Positions 35,403 to 47,230 of a DNA stretch of 64,000 nt are shown one piece after another (position 1 is the stretch's first letter; each line of letters opens with the position of its first letter). Below the pieces are notes generated by a model that was given only the letters and a program-made list of their open reading frames with translations, had not been told where the DNA came from and made no database searches. Location of the stretch: NCBI RefSeq assembly GCF_029407905.1, contig NC_073642.1, positions 8,928,001 through 8,992,000 on the forward strand, given 5' to 3'. The translations under genes and the position numbers were made by a program. This stretch comes from Bubalus kerabau (lineage: Eukaryota > Chordata > Mammalia > Artiodactyla > Bovidae).

Positions 35403-36231
35403 ATCAGTTCAGTTCAGTTCAGTTGCTCAGTCATGTCCAACTCTTTGTGACCCCATGGACTGCAGCATGCCAGGCCTCCCTGTCCATCACTAACTCTTGG
35501 AGTTTACCCAAACTCATGTTCATTGAGTCGGTGATGCCATCCAACCATCTCATCCTCTGTCATCCCCTTCTCCTCCCACCTTCAATCTTTCCCAGCATCA
35601 GGGTCTTTTCCAGTGAGTCAGTTCTTCACATCAGGTGGCCAAAGTATTGGAGTTTCAGCTTCAGCATCAGTCCTTCCAAAGAATATTCAGGACTGATTTC
35701 CTTTAGGATGAACTGGTTGGATCTCCTTGCAGTCCAAGGGATTCTCAAAGAGTCTTCTCCAACAGCACAGTTCAAAAGCATCAATTCTTCGGCGCTCAGC
35801 TTTCTTTATAGTCCAACTCTCACATCCATGCATGACTACTGGAAAAGCCATAGCTTTGACTAGATGGACCTTTATTGGCAAAGTAACATCTCTGCTTTGT
35901 AATATGCTGTGTAGGTTGGTCATAACTTTCCTTCCAAGGAGTAAGCGTCTTTCAATTTCATGGCTGCAATAACCATCTGCAGTGATTTTGGAACCCCCCA
36001 AAATAAAGTCTGACAGTGTTTCCACTGTTTCCCCATCTATTTGCCATGAAGTGATGGGACCAGATGCCATGATCTTAGTTTTCTGAAAGTTGAGTTTTAA
36101 GCCAACTTTTCCCTCTCCTCTTTCACTTTCATCAAGAGGCTCTTTAGTTCTTCTTCGCTTTCTGCCATAAGGGTGGTGTCATTGGCATATCTGAGGTTAT
36201 TGATATTTCTCCTGGGAATCTTGATTGCTGG
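35403..36231 (-). mobile_element. BovB LINE 3' fragment (longest minus-strand copy here)
   Basis: The tail AGTTCAGTTCAGTTCAGTTG starts it. It extends through the RT C-terminal part to TATTTCTCCTGGGAATCTTG. L1 sequence continues on both sides (GAAGAACAT | ACATACGTAAAATAATA). Confidence 0.9.
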
Positions 36232-36296
36232 GACATACGTAAAATAATATAGGTCATATTTGGTAATCTTACAGCCAATATCACACTCAGTCATGA

Positions 36297-38070
36297 AAAA
36301 CTGAAAGCTCTCTCTTGAGAATCAGGAACAAGACCAGAACAAGACTCTTGCCACTCTTATTTAACATAGTATTGGAAGTCCTAGCAAGGGCAATTAGGCA
36401 AGAAAAAGAAATAGAAGGTATCCATTTTAGAAAAGAAGTAAAATTCTTTGTTGATGACATGATTTTATATTAATATATAGAATACCCTTAAGATTCTACC
36501 AAAGAACTATTAGCCATAATCAGCGAATACAGTGAAGTTGGAAGGTACATTCAGCATACAGAAATGTGCTGTGTTTCTATATGCTAACAATGAGCTAGCA
36601 GAAAGAGAAATTAAGAAAACAATTCTACTTAAAATTGCTACAAAAAGGATCAAATACCTAGGAATAAATTTGACCTGGGAGTAAAAGACCTGAAATGGAA
36701 GAAACACAAATAAATGGAAAGATATTCTGTGCTCATGAATTGGAAGAATTAACATGGTTAAAATGTCCATATGATCTAAAGCAATCTACAGATTTAGTGC
36801 AATCTCTATCAAAATACCAAGAATGTTTTTCACAGAAATTAAACAAAAAAAAAATCTAGAATTTATATGGAACCACAAAAGACTTGAAATAGCCAAAGCA
36901 ATCCCGAGAAAAAGGACAAAGCCGGAGAGACCACACTTTCTGATTCCACACTCTGTTTACAAACTATAGCAATTAAAACAACATGGTATTTGCAGAAAAA
37001 CATACATAAGTCAATGGAATGGAATTGAGAACCCAGACATAAACTCACACATATAAAATCTATTAATTTATAACAAAAGAGCAAAGAACATACAATGAGG
37101 AAAGGATTGTTTCTTCAGTAAATGGTGTTGGGGACAGCTAACATGGAAATAGGTGAAATTACACGTTCTCTCACCCTATACCCCAAAATCAACTCAAAAT
37201 GGATTAAAGACTTGAATGAAAGACCTGAAACCATAAAACTCCTAGAATAAAATATAGGCAGCACACTGTTTGACTTTGATCTTAGCAATCCCTGTCTAGA
37301 TATGTCTCCTCAGGCAAGAGAAATAGCCACAAAAGAGATCATCAACAAAATGAGAAGATTACCTACCAAATGGGAGAAGATACTTGTAAATGTACATATT
37401 ATAAGGTGTTAATATACAAAATATATAAAGAACTCATACAATTCAACCACCGAAAAATAACTTGGTTTTAAAAAATGGACAGAATATCTGAAATAGACTT
37501 TTTTCCCAAAGAAGACATACAGATGGCCAACAGGCATATGAAAAGATGTTTGACATCACTAATTATTAGGAAATGCACATGAGAACCACAGTGAGATATT
37601 AGTTCATGCCTGCTGGAATAGCTGTTATCAAAAAGGCAAGAAATAGCAAGTGTTGGCAAGGATGTGGAAAAAAGGAGACCTTCGTATGCTCCCAAATACT
37701 GTTGGTAGGAGTGTAAATTGGTGTAGCCACTATAGAAAACAGTTGGGAAATTACTGAAAAATTCAGAATAGAACTATTCTGTGATCCAGCTGTCCTATAT
37801 CTGAGTATCCAAAGAATATGAAAACACTAATTCAAAGAGATATATGCACCCTATGTTCTTCATCATGGCATTATTCATAATAGCCAAGATATGGTAACAA
37901 CTCAAGTGCCCATCAGCAGATGAATGGACAAAGATGTGGCATATATGCACAATGGAATACTATACAGTCATAAAAGATGAAACATTGCCCTTTCTGACAA
38001 CATGAGTAGACCTTGAGGGCATTATTCTAAATGAAATAAATGAGACGGAGAAAGACAAATACTGCAGAAT
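36297..38070 (+). pseudogene. L1 ORF2 remnant, reverse transcriptase to C-terminus
   Basis: TTCTTTGTTGATGACATGAT encodes the F-V-D-D-M catalytic block of L1 reverse transcriptase. Downstream are GTGCTGTGTTTCTATATGC, CAAATACCTAGGAATAAATT (KYLGIN) and CACAATGGAATACTATACAG (near-C-terminal MEYYTV-like). Multiple stops. Confidence 0.8.
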
Positions 38071-38269
38071 TTCTCATATGGGAGATATAAAAACAAAAAT
38101 CCAAAGTAAATGAACAAACCAAACCTAGTAAGGACAGTTAGATATGGAGACCAGAGTAGTGGCTACCACAGGGGAGGGGGCAGAAGGGGGAGGCAGAAGG
38201 GGGAGGGTGAAATGGGTAAAGGGGCTGAACCGTATGGTGAAAAAAATGAAATCAGTTCTTTTGACCATT

Positions 38270-38872
38270 CAGTTCAGTTCAGTCGCTCAGTCGTGTCTGA
38301 CTCTTTGCGACCCCATGAATCGCAGCACGCCAGGCCTCCCTGTCCATCACCAACTCCTGGAGTTCACTCAGACTCACGTCCATCGAGTCAGTGATGCCAT
38401 CCAGCCATCTCATCCTCTGTCGTCCCCTTCTCCTCCTGCCCCCAATCCCTCCCAGCATCAGAGTCTTTTCCAATGAGTCAACTCTTCGCATGAGGTGGCC
38501 AAAGTACTGGAGTTTCAGCTTTAGCATCAGTCCTTCCAAAGAAATCCCAGGGCTGATCTCCTTCAGAATGGACTGGTTGGATCTCCTTGCAGTCCAAGGG
38601 ACTCTCAAGAGTCTTCTCCAACACCACAGTTCAAAAGCATCAATTCTTCAGCGCTCAGCCTTCTTCACAGTCCAACTCTCACATCCATACCTGACCACAG
38701 GAAAAACCATAGCCTTGACTAGACGGACCTTTGTTGGCAAAGTAATGTCTCCGCTTTTGAATATGCTGTCTAGGTTCATCATAACTTTCCTTCCAAGGAG
38801 TAAGCGTCTTAATTTCATGGCTGCAGTCACCATCTGCAGTGATTTTGAAGCCCCCCAAAATAAAGTCTGACA
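38270..38872 (-). mobile_element. BovB LINE 3' fragment with 12-bp target duplication
   Basis: CAGTTCAGTTCAGTCGCTCA through CCCAAAATAAAGTCTGACA. Direct repeat CTTTTGACCATT (38258-38269) / CTTTTGACTATT (38873-38884), one mismatch. Little diverged from other copies here. Confidence 0.93.
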
Positions 38873-38916
38873 CTTTTGACTATTACCTTTCTTTTTTTCC
38901 CTGACCACAGGTCACA

Positions 38917-39130
38917 ATTTTGGGCTTCCCTGGTGGCTCAGATGGTAAAGTGTCTGCCTGCAATGCGGGAGACCAGGGTTCAATTCCTGGGTCAGGAAGA
39001 TCCCCTGGAGAAGGAAATGGCAACCCATTCCAGTATTCCTGCCTGGAAAAATCCCACAGACTGAGGAGCCTGGTGGGCTACAGTCCATGGGGTCGCAAAG
39101 AGTTGGACACGACTGAGCGACTTCACTTTC
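38917..39130 (+). mobile_element. Bov-tA SINE with a 32-bp target duplication
   Basis: GGGCTTCCCTGGTGGCTCAG through GACTGAGCGACTTCACTTTC. The flanking direct repeat is 38885-38916 and 39131-39162; both copies start ACCTTTC and end GGTCACA, with one C/T mismatch. Confidence 0.93.
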
Positions 39131-40492
39131 ACCTTTCTTTTTTTCCCTGACCATAGGTCACACTTTCCTGTTTCTTTGCATGTGTTGGTTGGAGACTAGA
39201 TGTTGCAGACATATTGCAGCAACTCTGACTTTTTATGTACGTATTTTTGAGGATTTTTGATCTGAGAGGTAGTCAGCTTGCCTGGATTCAAATCACACAC
39301 TCTGTCTGCTTTGATACGTAGCTGCTACTGTATTGGTACTTGGTCTCACGGCTGCCTCTGTAGCTTGGCTCTGAAGAACTCTCCTCTGTACCTGCAAAGT
39401 CGATGGTTCCACAAGCTTCGGGCATGGGTGCTATTGACCCCTGTGGTTTCCTTGCTTCTGCTGGCTTTAGGGTCTGTACCCTCACCCATCAAGCCCATTT
39501 GGCTTCAGCTTTCTACCAGTTGAGGAATGTCCTTGGTTAAAAAAAGCATCAAACTCATAAAGATCTGATCCTGTGTCGTTCCATCCTTCAAGGCTGGGTA
39601 TCTCTGGTTTCTGACTTCTTTTGGTTGGGTTCCCTGGGGTCTCCTTCACTCGTGTGTAGATTATTTATGAGCCAGGAATTTGGCAGTTGCTCTGAATTAG
39701 GGTTTCATTCATTCTGTTGTTCCATGTTGACACTCTGCCCTTAAATTTCTAGCTGCCTGAAAATTTCCTAGTTCTGAAATTTGATCTTTGACACCTTTAG
39801 CTGGTAAGACTGCAGTTTTTCCTACCAATATTTTCTGTAGCCTTGGGGGTTGAGTTATGCCCTGTGGCCAGTAAGCTGCAAACACACAGGTTTTAGCTAT
39901 TTTATTTGCAATTTTTTGAAATTAAAATTCCCTCGGATTTCTATGTGCTTTTGAATGCCCTATGGCATCTGTGAGTGATTTTTTAAAATTTATTTTTCAA
40001 ATGGTTATTATATATGGGACTCTGCATGACCATTTCATTCTACCACCATCATCTGATGAGGACTCTGTCCATCCAGGGAAGAATCATAAAATTTTATTCC
40101 TTGCTTTCCCATCCCTTACTAAAAGGTAAGAGAGGAATTTACTTTGATGAACTAAAAAATGGTTGATATTAGCAACCTGCAGGTAAATTAAGCAAAAAAT
40201 AATTTAGATAATGAATAGACATAATTTACAATGTTTTATTATTTTACACACATGATTTCTGAAAAAAGGTCACTGGCAAACACCTGTGGTTTCATTGACT
40301 ACAGCAGGAGTTTGTAGACCAAAAGTTCAGAACAGTTCATGTGCGTCTTCAGACGTGGTCCTATCCTTAGCGCTTGCCACAAAGTCATGTAATGTTGTAT
40401 TGATACCTAGATTATGGGTGTAGCACATGGTATGCTTCACAACTTTGCAGAGGTTCAGTTTCTCTTCATTAATTTGTATTCACATGAGTCAG

Positions 40493-41029
40493 CTGTTGTT
40501 GTTCTGTCAATAAGTTGTATCCGACTCTCTGTGACCCCATGGACTACAGCAAGCCAGACTCCTCTTGTCCAATACTGTCTCTCAGAGTTTGTTCACATTT
40601 ATGTCCATTGAGTTGGTGATGTTATATAACCAACTCATTCTCTGCTGCCCCTTTCTCTTATTGCCTTCAATCTTTCCAGCATCAGTCTTTTCCAAGTAAT
40701 CGGCTCTTCGCATCATGTGGCCAAAGTATTGGAGCTTCATCATCAGTCCTTCCAATGAATATTGGAAATCAAGGTTGATTTCCTTTAGGATAGACTGATT
40801 TGATCTCTTTGAAGTGCAAGGGACTCTCAAGACTCTTCTCCAGCACAACTTGAAAGCATCAGTTCTTTGGTGCTCAGCCTTCTTTATGGTCCAACTCTCA
40901 CATCCATACATGACTAAAAACCATAGCCTCCAGTATATGGACCTTTGTTGGGAAAGTGATGTCTCTGTTTTTTAATACGCTGTCTAGGTTTGTCGTAACT
41001 TTCCTTTCACGGAGCAGACGTCTTTTAAT
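40493..41029 (-). mobile_element. BovB LINE 3' fragment, diverged, with target duplication
   Basis: Lacks the AGTTCAG tail but matches BovB from GTTGTATCCGACTCTCTGTG to ACGTCTTTTAATT, with several small deletions. Direct repeat TTCACATGAGTCAG (40479-40492) / TTCACATGATTCAG (41030-41043). Confidence 0.88.
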
Positions 41030-41254
41030 TTCACATGATTCAGAATATCTATTAATTTAGTTTCAGCGAGGCTGCAGTTTATAGTTTCATTCTGTGAGGA
41101 AAAGAAAATGTGCAGATTTATTGCATAAATTGGATCACAGGGGGCTCGTTTCACCTATTTAAGAGTACACATTGTTTCTAAACACGTTCCTTTTGGTGTG
41201 TGTGTGACTTGAAGTGTCATTAAAGAAATGACTGGACAGTAAGATTTGTCTATT

Positions 41255-41560
41255 TTGGCTTTCCAGTTCTGTGAATTTTATAACCACAAGCATACTTAAA
41301 ATACAGAATAGTTCACCCTTCTCCAAAACTCCTTCTTATTCTAGTCTTTTCTACCCCCTCACCCCCACCGATAACCTCTGGAAACCACTGGTATGCTCTG
41401 GATCACTGTAGTTTTGTCTTTCCTGGAATATCGCACAGTGGGGTCTTACCATGTATAACCTTGTGAGACTGACTGTTTTCACTTTTTCATGATGCCTTTG
41501 TGAGTTATCCACATTGGTGTGTCTTTTAGTAGTTTGTGCCTCTTTAGTGTGAGGAAAGCA
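41255..41560 (-). mobile_element. Old L1 3' UTR fragment, antisense
   Basis: TGTGAATTTTATAACCACAA, CCTCTGGAAACCACTGGTA and TGTAGTTTTGTCTTTCCTGG follow L1M 3' UTR order. Confidence 0.6.
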
Positions 41561-42194
41561 TCCAGTTTTGAAACAAGTGGGTGCCTTGTTGTAGAATGAA
41601 TAAGATCTTTTCAGCTAGACCTCTTTGGGGGAACACTTGTTAGTGGGCCAGTTTGAGTTTCTCCCTTAGTTTGATGGTTCTGTAATTGCCTTTCTTACAA
41701 CATATTGACACTTTAGTCATTTCATTATTTTATGCTGAAATTCTCCTTAGATAATCAAAATTAGTAGGGATTTACTTTAACTTTGGCCCTCAAGCCATTA
41801 ATCTACAAGACTTAGCACTCAAGGGAAGAAAACACTGGATTGGTAAGTGGAGAGTTGGCCAATTTAAGGCAGAGCTAATAAGTATTTTGCTTTTGTATAA
41901 AAATATAAAAAGGACACTTTGCATTTCAGATTCCTGAAATCCCAATGCTGATACAAGTCGTAAAAACAGGAGCGGCACTTAAAAGTGTTCAATGGAGCGA
42001 TTAGGCGTCCAGAGAAGCGTGTGACCTGTGATGCCTTGAAGTGGCCTCAGCTGACGTGTTGGTCACCAGGCCCTTCTGCTCTCCCATCCCCTGATACTCC
42101 ATGTCACAGGCCACTCCTACCCTGTTGTACCCTCAAGCGTGGGCCCATCATGCCAACTTCTGGACTTTAGCAGATCCATAAACAGCAGAACACC
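41561..42194. other. No recognisable feature
   Basis: Intronic, AT-rich. No exon or nameable repeat. Confidence 0.5.
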
Positions 42195-42421
42195 GGCTTC
42201 CCCGGTGGCTCAGTGGTAAAGAATCTGCCGGCAATGCCGGAGCCACAGGAGACCCGGTTCGATCCCCGGGTCAGGAAGATCCCCTGGAGGAGGAAATAGC
42301 AACCCAGTCCAGTATTCTTGCCTGGAGAATCCCCGTGGACAGTGGAGCCTTGTGGACGACAGTCCATGGGGTCGAAAAGAGCCGGACATGACTGAAGCAA
42401 CTTAGCACAGCACACACAGCA
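42195..42421 (+). mobile_element. Bov-tA SINE
   Basis: GGCTTCCCCGGTGGCTCAGT through GACTGAAGCAACTTAGCACA, with a short insertion (GCCGGAGCC) in the tRNA-like head. Confidence 0.9.
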
Positions 42422-43666
42422 AAAGTGGAGTAGTGGGAGTGTGCTGTAGGTTCAGGTACCAACTCTGCTATCTGATAAGAAGGGGGTTTCTGTTGTAAGA
42501 CAGAGAAGGGCTTGCAGGATGGGGTATTGGAAGGGGGCAGGGGCCGTTCATGGGGTGCAGCCTGGCTTCCTGTAAGTTGCCCCACTCTGATCTTCGCAAG
42601 CCAGTTTCCTTTACTTACTTATGTTTCCTGCTTCCTCATAACCTTGCCATGATGCCTACCCAGCTCTACCTGTAGTGCCTCAAAGGACTGGGACCTGTTA
42701 CAGTCCTGGTTTCAGTTCACTCAGAACCTTCTGCAAGAATCTGGTTGCTCCAGCTGGCCTGTAAATCGTGGGTCCACCGTGGTGGGCAGGCTTTCGTGGT
42801 TCTGATATGGTCCACAAGCCTCAGCTTTATAGCTGGGGCTGCAGTTGGGGCAATAGTAAAGAAGAACTGTGGCTGAGCAGACACCCCATAACCATCCATG
42901 AGAGGAACCGGTAGATGAGGTCTCAGCCTGGGCTGGAGTGCTTCTGGTCAGGACCACCCAGCAGCCCTTCATTGCTGCACAGGGAATCACTCATAACAGA
43001 ATGTTCCAGCAGCATAGTCTGTGCTGCTGGTATGTCCTGGGCCACACGAGTCCTCAGACTCTGCCCTAGACCTCTGGCCCCAGACCCTCAGTGCTGGAGT
43101 GGGACCCAGCCATCTAGGGTTTAATAAGCCCTCCTGGTGGTTCTCATGTTTCTTTCTAGAGTTTGAGACCCAGTCACCCAAGGCATGCACTTTTCAGTGG
43201 TAGGTTTCTTTTGCTTAAAAATTGTTTTCTATGTTTTGTGTTATATGAACTGATAACGTGCAGGGTCCAGCGTTACATTAAACTGAAGCAGTTCTTTCTC
43301 TTGTAATTGATAAGTGAGATGAATTACTGATACAGATTTTCTTATGTCACCACCCAGGTTAAAGCCAGCTTGGCCAAGGTTATTTTCTTTAAGCAAAAAG
43401 GTTTTCTTCAATATTTTAAAAATATAGTTTTATCAAACCTTTTAAATAAATTCCTGTTATAATAGTCAAATACATAGAAGTAAATGATACTTTTAAAAGA
43501 GAAAACAATAACTAAATAATAACTAGAGCTTATCTCCAAGTATGTCTTATTTTGGGGAGGTTCATGTTAATGCATTATTCTCCTTTGTTTTTGAGAAAAG
43601 ATGTTATTATACAAATAGGATTCTAAACACTTAGTCTTGCTTGTTGAACGTGATATTTTTCTAGAG

Positions 43667-43865
43667 CAGGTGTTGGCAGCTGTGGCCCAGAGACCAAATT
43701 CTGCCTGTTGCCTATTTTTGTAAATAAAACTTTATTGGAACAGAGCCTCTGCCCGTTCATATTGTCCACGGGTGATTTTGCACTGCAACTGCAAGGATGA
43801 GTGGTTGCCCCAGAGCCTAAAGTATTTCCTACTTGGTCCTTATAGAGAAAGTTTGCCAGAGCCTG
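43667..43865. mobile_element. hAT-type non-autonomous DNA transposon, 8-bp TSD
   Basis: Begins CAGGTGTTGGCAGCTGTGG and ends AAGTTTGCCAGAGCCTG, imperfect inverted termini. An exact 8-bp repeat TTCTAGAG lies at 43659-43666 and 43866-43873. The interior has AATAAAACTTTATTGGAACA, familiar from old mammalian hAT MITEs. No transposase. Confidence 0.85.
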
Positions 43866-43916
43866 TTCTAGAGAATACAATTTAAATGTTTCATACTTTA
43901 AAGAAACTGATTTTAT

Positions 43917-44262
43917 CCTGAGAGTCCCTTGGACTGCAAGGAGATCCAACCAGTCCATTCTGAAGGCGATCAGCCCTGGGATTTCTTTGGAAGGAATGAT
44001 GCTGAAGCTGAAACTCCAGTACTTTACCCACCTCATGCGAAGAGTTGACTCATTGGAAAAGACTCTGATGCTGGGAGGGATTGGGGGCAGGAGGAGAAGG
44101 GGATGACAGAGGATGAGATGGCTGGATGGTATCACTGACTCGATGGACGTGAGTCTGAGTGAACTCCAGGAGTTGGTGATGGACAGGGAGGCCTGGCGTG
44201 CTGCGATTCATGGGGTCGCAAAGAGTCAGACACGACTGAGCGACTGAACTGAAGTGAACTGA
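43917..44262 (+). mobile_element. BovB LINE 3' fragment
   Basis: GAGAGTCCCTTGGACTGCAA to the tail CGACTGAACTGAAGTGAACT. Confidence 0.92.
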
Positions 44263-44796
44263 TGTTAGTAATGCTCCTTGATGGGGAGAATTCGGGAACA
44301 TCTAGATCATTTACTGGTATTATAATAGATGATCAGCTGCTCCAAGTGCCCAGGGAGTCTGGCTCTAACTTTGTGAAGTGGGCTCATGCAAAAAGTTTCA
44401 TGACAAAACATTGTCATGAAAAGATAGTGTAAATGATTAGCAAAAGTTAACACTACTTTTGCTGCTTCTGTTTTGTTTCCCTGGTTTAGGAGTATCCCAA
44501 ATATCTTTATAATTTGCACCTGATCTCTTGGACTAGCGGCTATGACTACTTGGCCTGAATTGGATTTTTTAGAGCAACACCTTAACTTTCCTGATGTCTA
44601 GGCCTGGAGTAACAAGACGGCTGGGCAGTGGGAATGCCCTGTGGCATTTGTCTTACCACTTGTCTTTTATATCTTCTTCCTGCCTGGCCAGTCTCTTTTT
44701 GAAGCAGATACAGTTTCTTCTACTACTTCCTGGCTGTCTGCTGCTATTACTTCCCTGAGTGCACTGTCTGTGAAATCTGTCTTGGGTGTCCCAAAG

Positions 44797-44995
44797 TGAA
44801 AATGAAAGTCACTCAGTCGTGTCTGACTTTTTGTGATGCCATGGACTGTATAGTCCATGGAATTCTCCAGGCCAGAGTACTGGAATGGGTAGCCTTTCCC
44901 TTCTCCAGGGGATCTTCCCAACTCAGGGATCGAACCCAGGTCTCCCGCATTGCAGGTGGATTCTTGACCAGCTGAGCCACAAGGGAAGCCCAAGA
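44797..44995 (-). mobile_element. Bov-tA SINE
   Basis: AAGTCACTCAGTCGTGTCTG through GAGCCACAAGGGAAGCCCAAG. Confidence 0.92.
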
Positions 44996-45295
44996 CTTAC
45001 TCCTTTCTTCCTAGAGTGACAGTCTTCCTCCTTGTCTTTGATCTGCTGTGGTTCATATTCAGGGGTTAGCCCGCTGGTGCCCCTCCTTTACTCTCTGGTG
45101 GGCTTCATCTTGTCCTCACAGAGGATCCTCCTTCAGGTCCTCCCAAGCTGTTGATGGGGAAGCCCTCTTACTCTGGTGGTGTGTTTGCTCCCTGGGATGG
45201 TAGTTTCACCCTGGATACCTTCTCGATCATGAGTATCTCCCCCAGCACAGCCTTGGGAATGAGAAGAGAAACCAGCTCCTCATGGGGATCTAGAG

Positions 45296-45478
45296 CAGCG
45301 GTCCCCAACCTTTTGGCACTACGTTTTGTGAAGATGGTTTTTCCTTGGACCGGGGCGGGGGGTTGGTTTTGGGATGATTCAAGCACATTATATTTATTTT
45401 GTACTCTATTTCTATTATTATTACATCAGCTCCACCTCAGATCACTGGGCATTAGATCCTGGAGTTTGAGTACCCCTG
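45296..45478. mobile_element. hAT-type non-autonomous DNA transposon, 8-bp TSD
   Basis: Begins CAGCGGTCCCCAACCTTTTG and ends GAGTACCCCTG. Exact 8-bp repeat ATCTAGAG at 45288-45295 and 45479-45486. The interior TTGGGATGATTCAAGCACAT is familiar from old mammalian hAT elements; the middle is deleted. Confidence 0.85.
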
Positions 45479-45835
45479 ATCTAGAGCAATGTTGTTTACC
45501 CTCTTGGGTTTGGTTTGTTAATATTTGTTTAAGCTTTTTTGTCTTATGTTCATGTATAGCTGTTATTTGTTTAATTATCCCATCTCTGCCTGCTTTTTGT
45601 TTTTTTCTCTTTGAAGTTTACTCTGTACTCATAGACTGAGTTGGAGAATACTCTCCTCTCCTTTTCAGCGCTCTGGAAGGCTTTCCTGGAAAAGTTGGCA
45701 GAACTTCTCTCTAAAGTCACCTGACCTGGTGTGTTCAGTGTGAGAGGGCTACTGAGTTCAGATTTCCATGGTCATAGGATAGTTTAGCTTTTCTGTTTTT
45801 CCATGAGTCAGTTTTTGTGGGTTGTATTATCTTAG

Positions 45836-46046
45836 GTGGCTTCCCAGCCCAGGTGGTGCTAGTGGTAAAGAATCCACTTGCCCGGGCAGGAGACTAAGAG
45901 ACGAGGGTTCGATCCCTGGGTCGGGAAGATCCGTGGAGGAGGGCATGGCAACCCACTCCACTATTCTTGCCTGGAGAATCCCATGGACAGAGGAGTCCAT
46001 AGGGTCACACAGAGTTGGACCTGACTGAAGTGACTTAACATACGTG
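45836..46046 (+). mobile_element. Bov-tA SINE with a CA-repeat tail
   Basis: GTGGCTTCCCAGCCCAGGTG through GACTGAAGTGACTTAACATA. The direct repeat TATCTTAG at 45828-45835 and 46076-46083 encloses both the SINE and its (CA)n tail. Confidence 0.9.

Positions 46047-46075
<29 letters not shown>
46047..46075. repeat. (CA)n microsatellite
   Basis: About 14 CA units forming the 3' tail of the preceding SINE. Confidence 0.93.
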
Positions 46076-46077
<2 letters not shown>

Positions 46078-46739
46078 TCTTAGAAATTTGTCCTTTTCAT
46101 CTGTTTTCAAATCTATCAGTCGGCAGTTATTTATCATATTCTTCTACCTTTTAAATTTCTGCCACATTTGTAATGATACCTCTATTTTAATTCCTAATGT
46201 GCTTTATGAATTGTGTCCTCTTCCCTGCTTTAGCAACACTTGAATTTTTAAAAAAATGTTTTCTTTTTAATTCACTTCTATCCTTTTGTCTCCTTCCCTG
46301 TAATTTCTTTGCTGTAGCATCAGCACTCCCCAGGAGCTGACAGGAGGCCGCTGGGCAGTTGTTACTGACAGAAGAGGAGCCAAGTCCCATGCTTTTAACC
46401 TTTCTTGGCCCTGTCGGCTGCCTTGTCTATAAAGTGGGTAGAGTGGGTGAGGTCATGGCTCGGGTTCCTACCAACTGTTCTGTGCTGTGTGGCAAGGTTT
46501 CCTTGGGTTTTATGTTCTGACTATGAGTGGAGTCCATCCGTGTGCAACCAGCTTACTGCCTCAGCCAGTACACAGTCAGGCTGTAACATTCTTACTAGAG
46601 TTAATTAATATTCTTATTTAAAGGCAAATTTGTTGGCTTTGGGAATGGAGATGGTTTTATTTGACCAGCATGAAGGCGTGATGAGCCTGCATCACGCCTT
46701 CCTGTTGGAGGGCTGGTGGAGTGTTCCCATGCACTGCCC

Positions 46740-47230
46740 CAGATTTTTCTTTTGAAATAGTTTTAGTTTTACAAAAGAGTTGCAAAGGTAAGGTAGACCA
46801 TTATACCCTTCAGTCACCTTGACCTAATGTTAGCTTCTTTTATAACCATGACACAATGATCAGAACGGAGAAATGAACATTGGCTGATTTTTCCAGCAGT
46901 GTTCTTCTTTTGTAGGATCTGACCTAGGATTCTTTGCTGCCTTTAATCTTCAGGTCATTTCGGACCATTTCTTGGTTTTCCTTGTCTTTCATGACCTGGA
47001 CACTTTTGAGGAGTACTGGTCTCTATAAAGAGAGTTATGGAATGTCCATTAATGTAGGTTCATATGATATTTTCTTATGATTCACCCAGGTTTATGGATT
47101 TGGGGCACATTGAAGTGCCCTTTTCCTCAGGTGCTCACATCAGGTGTGGGGGCACAGGATGCCAACGTTACTACTGATGATATTCACCCTGATCACTCAA
47201 GGGGGTGTCTGTCCCTTTTCTATACTGTGA
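46740..47230 (-). mobile_element. Old L1 (L1ME-like) 3' UTR, antisense
   Basis: TTGAAATAGTTTTAGTTTTA, CCTTGTCTTTCATGACCTGG, GGAGTACTGGTCTCTATA and TATTTTCTTATGATTCACC are in L1ME 3' UTR order. Confidence 0.65.

Larger units (their letters stand above)
31184..38248 (+). mobile_element. Nearly full-length old L1, sense, with nested insertions
   Basis: Starts with 5' UTR-like sequence (GTGACATCAGCAACATGGTG at 31192), followed by ORF1 and ORF2 remnants and a GGGGGAGG-rich 3' UTR ending in an A-run. Target duplication AAATCAGTT at 31175-31183 and 38249-38257. Later insertions: BovA2 (32722), CHR SINE (35084) and BovB (35403). Both ORFs carry many stops and frameshifts, so it is immobile. Confidence 0.8.
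38258..40000 (-). mobile_element. Old L1, antisense (right arm of split element)
   Basis: Continues the 28690-31183 element: TTCCCTGACCACAGGTCACA, CCTGTTTCTTTGCATGTG, TTGCAGCAACTCTGACTTTT and GCCTGGATTCAAATCACAC are in the order of old L1 5' sequence read antisense. BovB (38270) and Bov-tA (38917) interrupt it. The right end is diffuse. Confidence 0.6.
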
